A DNA stretch of 64,000 nt from Scheffersomyces stipitis CBS 6054 (Eukaryota; Ascomycota; Pichiomycetes; Serinales; Debaryomycetaceae): contig NC_009043.1 of the NCBI RefSeq assembly GCF_000209165.1, positions 1,240,001 to 1,304,000 of the forward strand, written 5' to 3'. The translations under genes and the position numbers were made by a program. The notes beneath the pieces were generated by a model that saw only the letters and a list, made by a program, of their open reading frames with translations, ran no database searches and was not told where the DNA came from. Below, piece after piece: positions 38,087 through 48,884 of the stretch; positions within the stretch are counted from its first letter, which is position 1; each line of letters starts with the position of its first letter.

Positions 38087-39775
38087 TTAGGTGCTCGGGA
38101 TACAACCAGTATCATGGATACTGATATTTGTAATTCCCAAGCTAGAATAAGATTGCTTCGGTCTCCTCTTTTCTATTCTAAATTTCTTGTTTCCCTTTGA
38201 TTTTTTTGTCGGTGAGTAAGCTGTATCACGTAAATGGTTCCAACAGTGACAGATTGAATACTCCTCGCCGTATCTCTCCTTATATAAGCTGTCAGTTCGA
38301 TCAAAATATTCATCAAGTTTTGTTAGTTCTATCTTTTCATCATGGTCAATTACGCATCCTTTTTCACAATTGAGGCAATCACTGAAATAATAATGCATTG
38401 AAAGTTGATGTGTATGCCAAATAAGATCAATATCCAATGTAGGTATTAGCTGAAACTGGTCTCCGTATTTTGATAGTAATTCGAAAAATCTACAGTAGCG
38501 GACTGTCGACTCTGTTAAACCTATTTCAATATGAGGTGAATGGAGCCAATTGATTTCGTTCATTTTTGAAGTAAATTTGTATTGTCTTTCAACGCGGTCA
38601 ACTAGATCTTCCCAAATGGACAATCGGCCATGGACTGATAAATCAATCAAATTCATATTCTGATAAAGTTCAAGTAAAGTCCTCATTCTATCTCCATAAC
38701 TGATATTTTTTGAAGTATAGTCGATAATATCTTCGAGGGAACGCGAGCGAACACCTTCTAATCCCAATTCTCTAAATTCTGAATTTATATATTCTTTTAG
38801 TTTGCTTGTATCTCCTTGTCTGAGGTACTTGTCTGAGATAACAGTTGAGAAAAATTTAAACAACCCAGGAAGTGGTTTATTATTGGTCATGTCAGAATAT
38901 AATTGTCGTTTCCTTAATTCTTCATGAGAAATTAATTCATTGAATTTGCATTTGCATTTCGTATAGTTTATCTTCTGACTAAATTTCTTATCAGAAAATC
39001 CAGTTGAAGCTTCATTGGTGTAAGGGACATCTGTTAAAATTGTTTCCTCACAGCAAGGACATGTAATAGACAATGACTGTTCAAACATAGAGATATTGTC
39101 GTTATCGTATGCCAAATCCTCAGAATCAGATGTGAAACTACGAATAATTTCTAAATATCTGTCTTTGAGATTTTTGCTTGGACAATACTCAAAGGTTGCA
39201 TTTTCAATGGATTCACTTATTTTCTTTAATGGTAAAGGGAACATCCCAAAGGACAATATATCATTTCTGACGCAGTTATCGTAGAAGCTTCTTGGACTTA
39301 ATAAGAATGAATGCCAAACCATAATCACATCTAATGGTGGCAATAATTGATCCAATAATGTAGTTGTCTGTGAATTCCCAGAGGTATAGAAAATTGTATT
39401 CTCATCAACATGGTTGTTGACATCAGAATTAAGATACTTTTTTAAAGATGAGATAAAAATTATAAATCTCCTTACTGCGTTTGTAACATAAACTTTCCAA
39501 ATTTTAATATGATCAGAATCTGGATTTTCCTCCATAACTTGTCTTTTCAATTTGCCTAATGCTTTGAGTAATTTTAAATGAGCAATTGTGTCTGGTAGAG
39601 TGGGAATATGATCGGGGCAGTTAGCGTCCGTCTCATTTTCATTACAGATGGATGGAATAGTTTCTAGGTCGTGTGTGTATTTGTAGCATGCATAATCTAT
39701 GGGTTTCAGTTTCTTAAGAATGGTAATAAAATCGTAGAGTTCAACGTCCTTTTCTTTATCAGTCGAGGTTTTCAT
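38087..39775 (-). CDS. DUF1399 / GRDP-like protein of unknown function
   Basis: The 562-residue protein carries the paired DUF1399 (glycine-rich-domain-protein-like) motifs. The first is PPLDVIMVWHSFLLSPRSFY (about 155-175) and the second PTLDIDLIWHTHQLSMHYY (about 447-465). Each is the family's D-x-x-x-WH core followed by a Tyr. Between them is a cysteine cluster, ITCPCCEETIL ... YTKCKCKF (about 250-290), plausibly a zinc site. A final Cys/His-rich stretch (CLNCEKGCVIDHDE, then ICHCWNH) follows the second WH motif. The tail is basic. Biochemical function is not known for fungi. The frame extends upstream to 39796 only through a TTG, so the start is the ATG at 39775. Base composition is more AT-rich than the neighbours. 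Confidence 0.85.
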   Translation of the reverse strand: MKTSTDKEKDVELYDFITILKKLKPIDYACYKYTHDLETIPSICNENETDANCPDHIPTLPDTIAHLKLLKALGKLKRQVMEENPDSDHIKIWKVYVTNAVRRFIIFISSLKKYLNSDVNNHVDENTIFYTSGNSQTTTLLDQLLPPLDVIMVWHSFLLSPRSFYDNCVRNDILSFGMFPLPLKKISESIENATFEYCPSKNLKDRYLEIIRSFTSDSEDLAYDNDNISMFEQSLSITCPCCEETILTDVPYTNEASTGFSDKKFSQKINYTKCKCKFNELISHEELRKRQLYSDMTNNKPLPGLFKFFSTVISDKYLRQGDTSKLKEYINSEFRELGLEGVRSRSLEDIIDYTSKNISYGDRMRTLLELYQNMNLIDLSVHGRLSIWEDLVDRVERQYKFTSKMNEINWLHSPHIEIGLTESTVRYCRFFELLSKYGDQFQLIPTLDIDLIWHTHQLSMHYYFSDCLNCEKGCVIDHDEKIELTKLDEYFDRTDSLYKERYGEEYSICHCWNHLRDTAYSPTKKSKGNKKFRIEKRRPKQSYSSLGITNISIHDTGCIPST

Positions 39776-39824
39776 TTTAAAGAAATTGAGTTCCAAAAAA
39801 AATGTATCACAATATTGGTCAATT

Positions 39825-40136
39825 TTACTTCATTATATTGTATTGATATATTGTTATTCTGTCATGCTCCTGGTTTTTGCAGCTCCTCAATGTATTTTGG
39901 GGGTATTTCCCAAATAGGTAGTGGATCCTGACGGTTGACTTTGAAACTCCTAGATGTTCCGAAAGTCCCCCCAAAGACCCGTACAAACAGGATATCCGTC
40001 TGGTTATGACATTATCCTTAAACCTTAGCCGAACCAGGAACGGAGAGTACTCTCTTGTGTTATTGAGATCCTTATCTCTTGTTAAGGAAGATTGAAAAGG
40101 CTCTGGCTTTTCATCCTCGTAAATAACCATAGACAT
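39825..40136 (-). CDS. Small hypothetical protein with helix-turn-helix-like segment
   Basis: An ATG-started open frame of 103 residues immediately upstream of, and in the same direction as, the DUF1399 gene. Composition is protein-like. LSEHLGVSKSTVRIHYLFGK resembles a helix-turn-helix (GVSKSTV turn) as in Cro-like or transposase DNA-binding domains. There is no paralog or domain I can name. It could be a real short gene, a transposon fragment, or an upstream remnant of a longer gene. Confidence 0.35.
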   Translation of the reverse strand: MSMVIYEDEKPEPFQSSLTRDKDLNNTREYSPFLVRLRFKDNVITRRISCLYGSLGGLSEHLGVSKSTVRIHYLFGKYPQNTLRSCKNQEHDRITIYQYNIMK

Positions 40137-41633
40137 TGATGAGTGAGCATGAATCCTTTCAAGGTCTTCTCAATTGAAAAGTGATGCTGTGGATCCATTG
40201 CAGGTAATTAATTGTCGGAAGAATGGAAGTGATATCAATTTTTCCTTTTAGAGAGATTCAGGATGAATTTCAAAAACTATGACCCCATCGAAGCTCGACC
40301 CCCTAAAGTTGACCAATTGTGACAATTATTAAAACTTGGTTAATAATATTAAACAGAATTGTTTTGCTCTTTTAGTGAATAAGAAATTTCTGCTGATATA
40401 TGCTGCTGCAATCGCAGGATCGGAACCAGCTACCACTGTCGAACCAAGTAAATAGTGCTTGTATCAATATACGGGTTTTGCGAAATCCAAGGACACAAAT
40501 TTGTCAATACAATCACAGTTTCTGCATTTCAGGATGGCATTCTTAGTGGAGTTTTCTAAGCTTAACTAATAAGCTGGTGGGATATATCTGAGAGGTATAT
40601 AGTCGGAGTTGTCGTTTTGTGATAATTTGTTTCTTAATGTGACATGAATATTGCATCGGCATTTATGTAGCAGACGGATAAACTATCGGGATTCGAAAAT
40701 GACATTTTTACGCTATTGCTGAACAAAATCCTGGCAAAATCCGAATATTTGGGTTTAAAAATGCAAGTGCTACCAAATTAAATTTGATCTAAATTCCGGG
40801 ATGATTTTTAAATTCTTAGGAGGTGTTAGATATGAAGAAAAAGCAAAGTGGAGTATTTCTAGAAGGCAGTACAATCTTCAATAATGGTAACTTGTAGCGA
40901 CAATACAGGTACCCTCATGTTGCTAGAAAATTTTCGTTGCAAGCTGTCAAATGGAGTGGGTCTTCTAACTTGGCACAGCAATTATGAACTTTCTGGTTGG
41001 ATAGATTATCATAAGCGAGATAGAGTTGATCGTAAGATTACTGGAGAATGTAGCCTGTGGAGAGTAATTTCTCTGCACCTAAGAATTTTAGAACAATGGA
41101 ATCTACAATTGAATATGAAAATATATGAAGGCTATGAGCTGACTTTGCTTAAGACCAGAAGGTTACATATGATTAAGCAGGTTCATATTATCTGCAATAA
41201 AAGTAGCATATTATAGCCCAAAGCCAGCCCGAAAATGAGTTGTGAAGTATACACTTACTTTAATTTGCATGCACTTTGAAACAGGGTAGAATCACAACAA
41301 TCTCTCGCTGAACGTAAGCCATCTATACCATATTTCATATATACCATATATCACTTGTGACTACACATTCATATCTGTCTTCATCATCCTTCGACCCACA
41401 GCCATTCTTACAAGCCCGGCAATTCAAGAAATTCACGTGACTGACGCGATCTCTCGCACCGAGCAAAGTATTCGTCGTTTAGCCGTATGGGCTCGTTTAA
41501 AAATTTTTCAGATTTTCACTTATCAAGTACAGTCGTATAAGACACATCGGATTTCAAATTCTACACTCTTTTCTTCAGTGGCGATTTTGGTTGTCTTTTT
41601 GCTTCTTTTGCTTCACTTTCTTTAACAATTCAC
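40137..41633. other. Long intergenic region upstream of ERG13
   Basis: About 1.5 kb. The only ATG-started frame of size (40884-41216, 110 codons) has no recognisable feature and I do not call it. The last 250 bp hold the ERG13 promoter sites: CACGTG (41435-41440), GTCGTTTAG and CTCGTTTAA near 41475-41495, and TCGTATA (41533-41539). Confidence 0.5.
41533..41539 (+). promoter_or_regulatory. Candidate sterol regulatory element (TCGTATA)
   Basis: TCGTATA is the core bound by the sterol-sensing zinc-cluster factors Upc2/Ecm22. It lies about 95 bp upstream of the ERG13 ATG, with two related TCGTTTA cores 40-65 bp further upstream. Confidence 0.55.
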
Positions 41634-42977
41634 ATGTCTCCACAGAATATCGGTATTAAGGCCATTGAGGTCTACATTCCAACCCAGGCTGTCAGCCAGT
41701 CTGAGTTGGAGAAGTTCGACGGCATTCCTGCTGGCAAATACACCATTGGCTTGGGCCAGACCAACATGGCCTTCGTCAACGACAGAGAAGACATCTATTC
41801 GCTCTCACTTACAGTCTTGTCCAAGTTGATTTCTAACTATAAGATCGACACCAACAACATCGGTCGTTTGGAAGTAGGCACTGAGACACTTTTGGACAAG
41901 TCCAAGTCTGTCAAGTCTGTGTTGATGCAATTATTTCCAGGCAACAACGACATCGAAGGTATCGACACTGTTAATGCATGTTATGGTGGTACCGCTGCTG
42001 TGATCAATGCCCTCAACTGGATCGAATCATCCTCGTGGGATGGTAGAGACGCTATCGTCGTCGCTGGTGACATTGCTATCTACGATAAGGGTGCTGCCAG
42101 ACCCACTGGTGGTGTTGGTTCCGTGGCTCTTTTGATTGGTCCAGATGCTCCAATTGTGTTTGAATCTACTCGTGGTTCATACATGGAACACGCCTACGAC
42201 TTCTATAAGCCTGACTTCACTTCTGAATATCCCGTTGTTGATGGCCACTTCTCTTTGGCTTGTTATGTCAAGGCTCTTGACCAATGTTATCGTGCCTACT
42301 CCAAGAAGGTCACCAAGGATGCCACCAAGACCGTTGGACTCTACAACCACTTCGATTACAATGCTTTCCACGTTCCTACCTGCAAGTTGGTGTCCAAGTC
42401 GTACGCCAGATTGTTGTACAACGACTACATAGCAGACCCAACCAAATTTGCTGAGACTATCGATGAAGCTACCAGAACTGCTCTCGACAGTTTGACCTAC
42501 GAGCAGTCATTGGTCGACAAGAACTTGGAAAAGGTATTTGTAGGCTTGACTAAGCAAGAAGCTAAATCCAGATTGGAACCTGCTCTCACGGTACCTACCA
42601 ACACCGGTAACATGTACACGGCCTCTGCCTGGGCCTCGTTGTCCTCGTTGCTTTACTTCGTTGGCTCTGAGAAATTGCAGGGCAAGAGAGTCGGAATCTT
42701 CTCCTACGGTTCCGGTTTGGCCTCTTCGTTGTTGTCTGTTGTGGTCAAGGGAGATATCTCTGCCATCACTACTAACTTGAACTTTGACTACAAGTTGGGC
42801 GAAGGAAGAAAGATTGAATCCCCAGAACAGTACATCGCTGCCATTGCCTTGAGAGAAAAGGCTCACTTGCAAAAGTCCTTCAAACCTACTGGTTCCATCG
42901 ACAACTTGGCCAAGGGTACCTACTACTTGGTTGAAGTTGACGACAAGTTCAGAAGAAGTTACGATGTTAAGAACTAG
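41634..42977 (+). CDS. ERG13: Hydroxymethylglutaryl-CoA synthase
   Basis: The 447-residue protein is a cytosolic HMG-CoA synthase that condenses acetyl-CoA and acetoacetyl-CoA at the start of the mevalonate and ergosterol pathway. The thiolase-fold active site is visible: catalytic Cys near 116 in [15 protein letters not shown], the His-containing [14 protein letters not shown] (about 247-260), and a Ser/Gly-rich [13 protein letters not shown] near the C-terminus. It ends shortly after the [10 protein letters not shown] segment, as in Candida. Leucine codons are mostly TTG with few or no CTG, a sign of high expression. It starts at the first ATG. Confidence 0.98.
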   Translation: MSPQNIGIKAIEVYIPTQAVSQSELEKFDGIPAGKYTIGLGQTNMAFVNDREDIYSLSLTVLSKLISNYKIDTNNIGRLEVGTETLLDKSKSVKSVLMQLFPGNNDIEGIDTVNACYGGTAAVINALNWIESSSWDGRDAIVVAGDIAIYDKGAARPTGGVGSVALLIGPDAPIVFESTRGSYMEHAYDFYKPDFTSEYPVVDGHFSLACYVKALDQCYRAYSKKVTKDATKTVGLYNHFDYNAFHVPTCKLVSKSYARLLYNDYIADPTKFAETIDEATRTALDSLTYEQSLVDKNLEKVFVGLTKQEAKSRLEPALTVPTNTGNMYTASAWASLSSLLYFVGSEKLQGKRVGIFSYGSGLASSLLSVVVKGDISAITTNLNFDYKLGEGRKIESPEQYIAAIALREKAHLQKSFKPTGSIDNLAKGTYYLVEVDDKFRRSYDVKN

Positions 42978-43657
42978 ATCTTCTGAACCGTTTCATAGTA
43001 CTCATCATGGCATCTGTTAAATCTTGTACTATATATTTGCTAGCATATCGTTCCATCGTCTCGCTATTCTTTTACTTCGATATATTCTACTTGTCCTTAG
43101 CTATTTAATAATAGAACAACTCAGAAAATTATGTAGTTCATATAGGCGCATTTGGCTGCGAAAAACTTTATCACGAGAGTATAATTTTAGTGGTTGCAAT
43201 TAAATGGGTTGTCGACGGCGGTATTTACTCTTCTGTTTGGATATAAAACAACTACAGTGTATAAGATTTCCACCTAGAGAGACATCTTGTGCAAGTGCTA
43301 GTTATTGTGTTTTTGTATTGAGGCACAATCTTTACATATCCAGTGTTTTTTGCATTCAGACTTGAACATAAGCTACGAAGAACACAATTTGAAGAGCTAT
43401 CCTAAAAAGCTATCTATTTCACTCTCTCTACTTCCACTTATATATATGCTCAGAAACACTTAGCCCCAGTGGCATGCTTTATCCATTGAGTAAAATATCT
43501 TGAATTGGCTTATAGAGATATTCATATCTAGTAGTCTCACTACCTATACCTATTTTTTTGTAGTCATGTGATCTGGGAAGAGATGCAAAAAATTTGTAGA
43601 TTTTCAACTTTAATAGGAAGTGACTTCCATAGTTTTCACCTTGAGGATTCGTCAATT
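42978..43657. other. Intergenic region between ERG13 and TRM3
   Basis: This holds the ERG13 3' flank and the TRM3 promoter. I see no RNA gene or coding-like frame other than the possible 25-codon N-terminal extension of TRM3. Confidence 0.5.
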
Positions 43658-46600
43658 ATGTCTTCCTCTCTCTCCCTAATAGCACAGTACTTGGCTACTG
43701 AAAAGAGAGTGGAGATTGCTGAAAAATTGTCAGCAGACATTTCTAGCAACCCCGAAGCCATCGATGCCCTCTGCCAAATCCTAGATGTTCTAGACTTGGA
43801 GGAGAGTCTGACAGTATTTGCCAATATTCTTGACTACTCCACAAAGATTATATATTCAGCAACTTCAGAAGAAGAAGACGAAGAATCTGTTGACTATGCT
43901 AATGTTTTGAAGTTTGCTGCAAAATTACCCAAATTGCGCCAGCAGTTGCTCTCCAAGATCCTATCCAGCTTGAAGACATACATCCATGAGAACCATAACT
44001 TTATTCCCGAATTCGACCTGATTGTAGAAGTCCAAAATAGTCTGGCTTCTGATTATACCGAACCAATCGAAATTTCTAATGATTTAGTTTTGTCTCTTTT
44101 CAGTTTCTTGCATTCTTTCTTCGTCGCAATTCCTGATATAGGAGACCTAGACCAAAGCATAGACTCAGTTCTCCTCAAGCTTTTGAGTATCAATGATGAG
44201 AAAATCTCGTCTATAATCTCGAAGTTGTTACGATGGAGAATCTCATACATCGCTGAAAAAATTGACAACTCGGATATGCTCTGGAAGATCATTTTTGCTT
44301 TGGAAAGCTCTGGAAAGAAGTACCACAAGAGCCACGCTTTCATCTTGTGGTTGCGGTATCTTGATAGCGGCCTTGCCCATTATGAAGTCTACCAAAACAT
44401 CGTGAAAACGGAACGATACTGGAAAGTCTTGCAAAGTGGATTAATCAGCGACTCTCATGAATTTAGAAAATTCTGTTTGTCTATCCTCCAGCTTTCTGTC
44501 AAGCTGATCAATTGCTCGTTTGAGAATAGTATAATGTCCTGGGATTCCACCAAAAGTTCATTGTATTTAAGCGAATGGGCCAGGTATTGTACCTTGTTTG
44601 AAATAATGGCTATTGATACATCCTTGCACCAGGCAGAAGCCGGTCGCAGAGATATTACAGGGCTAATCTCTCCTCAATCATTTATTCACCCCTCGTGGGG
44701 TTTCTGTTTACTTTCTACTGGATTCAAGGCTAGCATGGACTCAGTTCGAAAGTTTTCTCTTGATCTTTTGTTGTCGATTCCAGATGAGCATCTTCATCTT
44801 ATCAAGTATGGTTTGAAGTTCTTAGAAGAAGTCTACTTGCCCTATGCCATGTTAGCTCCTCATTATGCTGTAAGACCTGAAGATGGTGTCAACAAGTGTA
44901 TCTTCGGAGAAATCATGACCAAATTTATTGCCAACTTACTAGTTAACCTCACGTCCGAAAAGGAGTATCAAGATGTAGCATTGTCGATTTTGAACGTATT
45001 AGAAAACCTCAAGGAAACTTTCGATCCTTCGAGAATCTACATTGCTCATGGATTACTCTTGGGTTTGTCTAATAAGATGGTTTTGCGATTCGATATTCAT
45101 AGGAGCGTCTTGCTCAAGATCTTTGAAGTAAATGCTGAAGGTGACTTATTCGAAAAGGTTATTCAGACCATCAACTTCAGAATCTTATTGCACTTTAAGA
45201 TTACACAAAATACATTATTATCATTCTTTGAATTATTAAACTTGTTCATCAGATTCAATGGTAACCAAATTGTCAATGAGAATTTTACCTTGATTCAGGA
45301 ATACCTCCAGACAAATGAAATTGATAGTCAGTCATTGTTCAGCCTCCTTAAAGATGAAAATGTCACTGGTGATCTTAAGGCTTTGATTATAAAGGTTCTA
45401 AACAGCAGTCAAGACCAGCTTTTATGTTATTTGAGCAACTGTTCAGGAGAAACGATTGCCCAAGTGATTCAATCTTCTTCTGAACTCTCCATTTTGTCTA
45501 GTCCACAGTTGGTTGAATTATTCAACAAAATCATAACCCAGAAACCATCTTCTGTTATTTATTCTTCATTGGCAACTGTTGATTTTGAAAATCTTCAAGC
45601 TCTTATCCCTTCAAAATCTTACATTTCTGACCTCTGGAAGTCGATTATTTCAGAAAGTCAATCAGACGAATTACCTGTCTTAGAGTTGATGTTACAAAAG
45701 CATAAGTTCTTCAATAATATCTATGCGCATTCTACTTCAGTTGTTATGGATTTCGTCGGTTTGGTTGAGTTAGAAACCAAGATTCTTTCTAAATCATCAA
45801 AACTTGTTAAGTCCGTTAAAGAATTTTACAAGTTGAAGGAGGAAATATATGGTGAATATTATAAGACCCTCGAAATCACTAGTACCAAGAGCAAGGGTTA
45901 TTCGATTGAAGACATATTGAAAGTGTTGAATTCCGATTCTTCTAATCATAGAGCCAATTTTTCCATGGTTCAACTTTTAAACAACTTCCTCTCTACTAAC
46001 AATGATACTCAGATTGCTTCATTAAAAAAAGTTGTTAAATTCCTTACGGACTTGTGGAAGTCTTTAGATTCCTCTCGATTACAATTAAATCAAAAGGACT
46101 TGCATGTTTTGATGATCGATACTATCTTGCACCCTTCGTTGCTATCTCTTTCAGTAGATGATGATGAAACTTCACAAAATTTGTTTGAATTTGCCATTTC
46201 TGTTCTTGAAAATGCTCAAGGTAGAAGAAGTTTACTTCCAGCGTTAGCTAAGAATCTTTCTACTTACCAAGTCGAACAACATGAGAAATTTGAAGCTCTA
46301 CCATGGGTAGTTGAAATTTTGGTACGAGCATTCATTGTGTATCAAATAAGGAATAATGTTTTTAAGTTAGAGAACATCATTGGTGACATTTACGACAGAA
46401 GGATCTCTTTGACAAGTGGCTGTGATCTTTACTCATCAGTTTATGGACCTGAAGAAGTGAGTGCAAAAATATATTTAATGGCCATCTTCAACTCTGTAAA
46501 GACATCCACATTTGCTAACCAAATAGTGAACTTCATTTTCGAAAATGAAAGAGAATTCTATTTCTTGCAAGTAAATAAGTCTACCGACGGGTTTGAAGAA

Positions 46601-47884
46601 TGGAGAAGAATTCAATTATTTACAATCATTGTCTCTGTTCTTGATATTGCTGGTTTCGAAGATAAATTGGATACTTTAATGGAACTTGTGGGCACTGATC
46701 CAAGTCCTTTGGTAAGAGTTTTCATTGAATGGATCCTTTCATTTAACTTATTGAAGAGCAAGAAATATGTTCAGCAGATTCTTGAAGACTTGCTGAACGA
46801 AAATGCCAATCTCAAGCCTACTGTTATTACTTCCTATGAAAGAATCATTTTCCTTATGATACTGCAGTTGAGTCCAGAACAGGAGGTACAAGTATTGCAA
46901 AACTTTTTGGCCGTTATCATCCCTGGAGCTACATCAAATAAGGCTGTCACAAGACATTTCTCGTTGTCTTTGGTAGTTTCTATCTACGAAGAAATTGAAA
47001 GCAAGAAGTTGAAAATTGATTCTCATTTGAAGGAGATAGTTTTTAACATGTACAAGAGTGCTTCTAGTTCTGAATCATATGGCCAATTCAGAAGTGGGGA
47101 TGCTCTCTTGTGGGATATTAAACAAGATTTGTCTTTGGTGAGCATATCTGGGGGTGTATTAATGAGAGTTTCTGACAGAGATATTTTCGACTATATCTCC
47201 AGACAATCATACTTGAAATACTTGACACCTCAACAGAGCCAGTTTTTGAACCATGCTATTGGCCTCGAGCACAAGGATTTGTGGATTAGAGATAAGCTTA
47301 TTCAAAAGAGGTCAGTAGCCAAGACTGGTACCACTTCACAGTCACCTCTTCAAACCAAGAGTGGTGCCTGGAACACTGTCATGGATGTGGATGAAACTAC
47401 CAGAGGTAAGGAGGTTGTGAGAAGTGACTTAATTGTCGTTTCTTCTTTGGTTGATAAACCTCCCAACTTGGGTGGTATCTGCAGATTGTGTGATGTTTTG
47501 GGTGCTGGGTTATTGACGTTGAACGATATCAAGGTCAAGAGCCACCCACAGTTCAAAAACGTTGCCGTCACGGCAGACTATTGGATGCCTATGATTGAGG
47601 TGAAGCCTGAAGACATCAAAATGTATCTTAGAGAAAAGAAGAGGGAGGGCTACACTTTGATTGGTCTAGAACAAACCGACAAGTCTGTTGAGTTGAACAA
47701 CGAGTTGCAGTTCCCTAAGAAGTCGTTGATTCTTTTGGGTAGAGAAAAGGAGGGTGTTCCTGGTGATTTGTTGGCAGAGCTTGACTTCTGTGTGGAGATC
47801 AAACAGGTTGGTGTGATCAGATCGATGAACATTCAAACTGCGACTGCCATCATTGTCCACGCCTACTCTACACAACATTGTTGA
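43658..47884 (+). CDS. TRM3: tRNA (guanosine-18-2'-O)-methyltransferase
   Basis: The protein is about 1408 residues, close to yeast Trm3 (1436). Most of it is helical, HEAT-like sequence without obvious motifs. The last 170 residues form a SpoU (SPOUT) methyltransferase: motif 1 LIVVSSLVDKPPNLGGICRL, motif 2 SLILLGREKEGVPGDLL and motif 3 IKQVGVIRSMNIQTATAIIV, which build the knotted S-adenosylmethionine site. Trm3 2'-O-methylates G18 in the D-loop of several tRNAs. The frame contains an earlier ATG at 43583 (25 more residues); I prefer the ATG before SSSLSLIAQYL because the upstream residues look unlike family N-termini, though either is possible. It converges with RRP42. Confidence 0.93.
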   Translation: MSSSLSLIAQYLATEKRVEIAEKLSADISSNPEAIDALCQILDVLDLEESLTVFANILDYSTKIIYSATSEEEDEESVDYANVLKFAAKLPKLRQQLLSKILSSLKTYIHENHNFIPEFDLIVEVQNSLASDYTEPIEISNDLVLSLFSFLHSFFVAIPDIGDLDQSIDSVLLKLLSINDEKISSIISKLLRWRISYIAEKIDNSDMLWKIIFALESSGKKYHKSHAFILWLRYLDSGLAHYEVYQNIVKTERYWKVLQSGLISDSHEFRKFCLSILQLSVKLINCSFENSIMSWDSTKSSLYLSEWARYCTLFEIMAIDTSLHQAEAGRRDITGLISPQSFIHPSWGFCLLSTGFKASMDSVRKFSLDLLLSIPDEHLHLIKYGLKFLEEVYLPYAMLAPHYAVRPEDGVNKCIFGEIMTKFIANLLVNLTSEKEYQDVALSILNVLENLKETFDPSRIYIAHGLLLGLSNKMVLRFDIHRSVLLKIFEVNAEGDLFEKVIQTINFRILLHFKITQNTLLSFFELLNLFIRFNGNQIVNENFTLIQEYLQTNEIDSQSLFSLLKDENVTGDLKALIIKVLNSSQDQLLCYLSNCSGETIAQVIQSSSELSILSSPQLVELFNKIITQKPSSVIYSSLATVDFENLQALIPSKSYISDLWKSIISESQSDELPVLELMLQKHKFFNNIYAHSTSVVMDFVGLVELETKILSKSSKLVKSVKEFYKLKEEIYGEYYKTLEITSTKSKGYSIEDILKVLNSDSSNHRANFSMVQLLNNFLSTNNDTQIASLKKVVKFLTDLWKSLDSSRLQLNQKDLHVLMIDTILHPSLLSLSVDDDETSQNLFEFAISVLENAQGRRSLLPALAKNLSTYQVEQHEKFEALPWVVEILVRAFIVYQIRNNVFKLENIIGDIYDRRISLTSGCDLYSSVYGPEEVSAKIYLMAIFNSVKTSTFANQIVNFIFENEREFYFLQVNKSTDGFEEWRRIQLFTIIVSVLDIAGFEDKLDTLMELVGTDPSPLVRVFIEWILSFNLLKSKKYVQQILEDLLNENANLKPTVITSYERIIFLMILQLSPEQEVQVLQNFLAVIIPGATSNKAVTRHFSLSLVVSIYEEIESKKLKIDSHLKEIVFNMYKSASSSESYGQFRSGDALLWDIKQDLSLVSISGGVLMRVSDRDIFDYISRQSYLKYLTPQQSQFLNHAIGLEHKDLWIRDKLIQKRSVAKTGTTSQSPLQTKSGAWNTVMDVDETTRGKEVVRSDLIVVSSLVDKPPNLGGICRLCDVLGAGLLTLNDIKVKSHPQFKNVAVTADYWMPMIEVKPEDIKMYLREKKREGYTLIGLEQTDKSVELNNELQFPKKSLILLGREKEGVPGDLLAELDFCVEIKQVGVIRSMNIQTATAIIVHAYSTQHC

Positions 47885-48017
47885 GGTGGCAACAATAATT
47901 TCAATATGACTTTATTTATAGGGTCTAATGTACAATATACGTATAAATATACATAGTAATGCAACTCCATTTTGTAACTATACTAGTCAAATCATCCTAG
48001 GATGTCACTTAGAGAAT

Positions 48018-48884
48018 CTAGAAGATGGTCCCCTCTTCATCGTCTTGTTCTATCAATGTGTTCAAGGCCGATATTATGGCAGGACAGTACTTGTTGCCCA
48101 AAGCGATACCTTTGGTTATCAATGTCCTATTCAAGCCCTTGAAGTTCGAGTTGTTGGAGTTTGTGGCGAGATTGATGTTCGAGATTGGTGTTATTACGTT
48201 ATTATTGTAGAAACTGATTATCAATCCATTTTCCAACACTTGTTCTTCTTCTGTGGAAGGGTCTATAATTAAGTTGGGCCCGATGACACCAAGAGTGATA
48301 AAAATTGGAGGTTCAAAGGTTTCCCCTTCTTTTAAGTAGTCGTCTATGTATTTTGCGTTATCCCAGTCGTCTGAGAAAGTTGGTTGTTCAGCTATTTCCT
48401 CGTCGTTTACATCACTAACCAATAATGGTAATCTGGTAGTTTTCAAAGCCAAGTACGATGTCAACGAGATCAAACTCAAGGGATATGACGAGTGGCTGAC
48501 AACTATACAATCCAAAAAGAGCTTGAATGCATAACGAGATGTCAATTTGAGGTACCTAACAGGAAAATTGTGTAGCAATAAGTTGGTTAGATAGAACTTC
48601 AAGTTCAGAACAAAGTTGGAATCGTCTCTGAAGCCAGCAATATCGATGTCACATTCGATAAGTGATGATTCCTGGCTCGCCAATACGACTTTGGCCTTCA
48701 CACTGATGATACACTCGCTTCCGTCCATCAACCGTATTCTTGCTGATCCATTGGAGCCTGGAAGAAAAGCTGTTTTAGCTTCTAGAGGTCTGAACTGATG
48801 GTCTGAACGCGAGTCTGGCCTGATTGGGGGCGACTGGGCCAACGAGTCGTAGAGATATGATCTCTCAGCAGGTGAGAGGATCAT
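48018..48884 (-). CDS. RRP42: Exosome core subunit Rrp42 (RNase PH fold)
   Basis: The 288-residue protein aligns along its length with yeast Rrp42 (265). It opens SPAERSYLYDSLAQSPPIRP, then HQFRPLEAKTAFLPGSNGSA, and later IDIAGFRDD, KLTSRYAFKLFLD and the PLSLISLTSYLAL block. It is one of six catalytically inert RNase PH-type subunits in the ring of the RNA exosome, which trims rRNA and degrades RNA in nucleus and cytoplasm. The extra length is an Asp/Glu-rich loop and an Asn-rich stretch (about 190-260). It starts at the first ATG. Only 133 bases separate its stop from that of TRM3. Confidence 0.95.
   Translation of the reverse strand: MILSPAERSYLYDSLAQSPPIRPDSRSDHQFRPLEAKTAFLPGSNGSARIRLMDGSECIISVKAKVVLASQESSLIECDIDIAGFRDDSNFVLNLKFYLTNLLLHNFPVRYLKLTSRYAFKLFLDCIVVSHSSYPLSLISLTSYLALKTTRLPLLVSDVNDEEIAEQPTFSDDWDNAKYIDDYLKEGETFEPPIFITLGVIGPNLIIDPSTEEEQVLENGLIISFYNNNVITPISNINLATNSNNSNFKGLNRTLITKGIALGNKYCPAIISALNTLIEQDDEEGTIF

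Noticed and set aside
40418..40450. tRNA-like string with GGAACCAGC and TCGAACC
   Set aside because: No acceptor, D-arm or anticodon stem could be folded around it.
40884..41216. 110-codon ATG-started plus-strand frame upstream of ERG13
   Set aside because: No recognisable motif, and composition is like its AT-rich surroundings. Kept only as a possibility needing transcript evidence.
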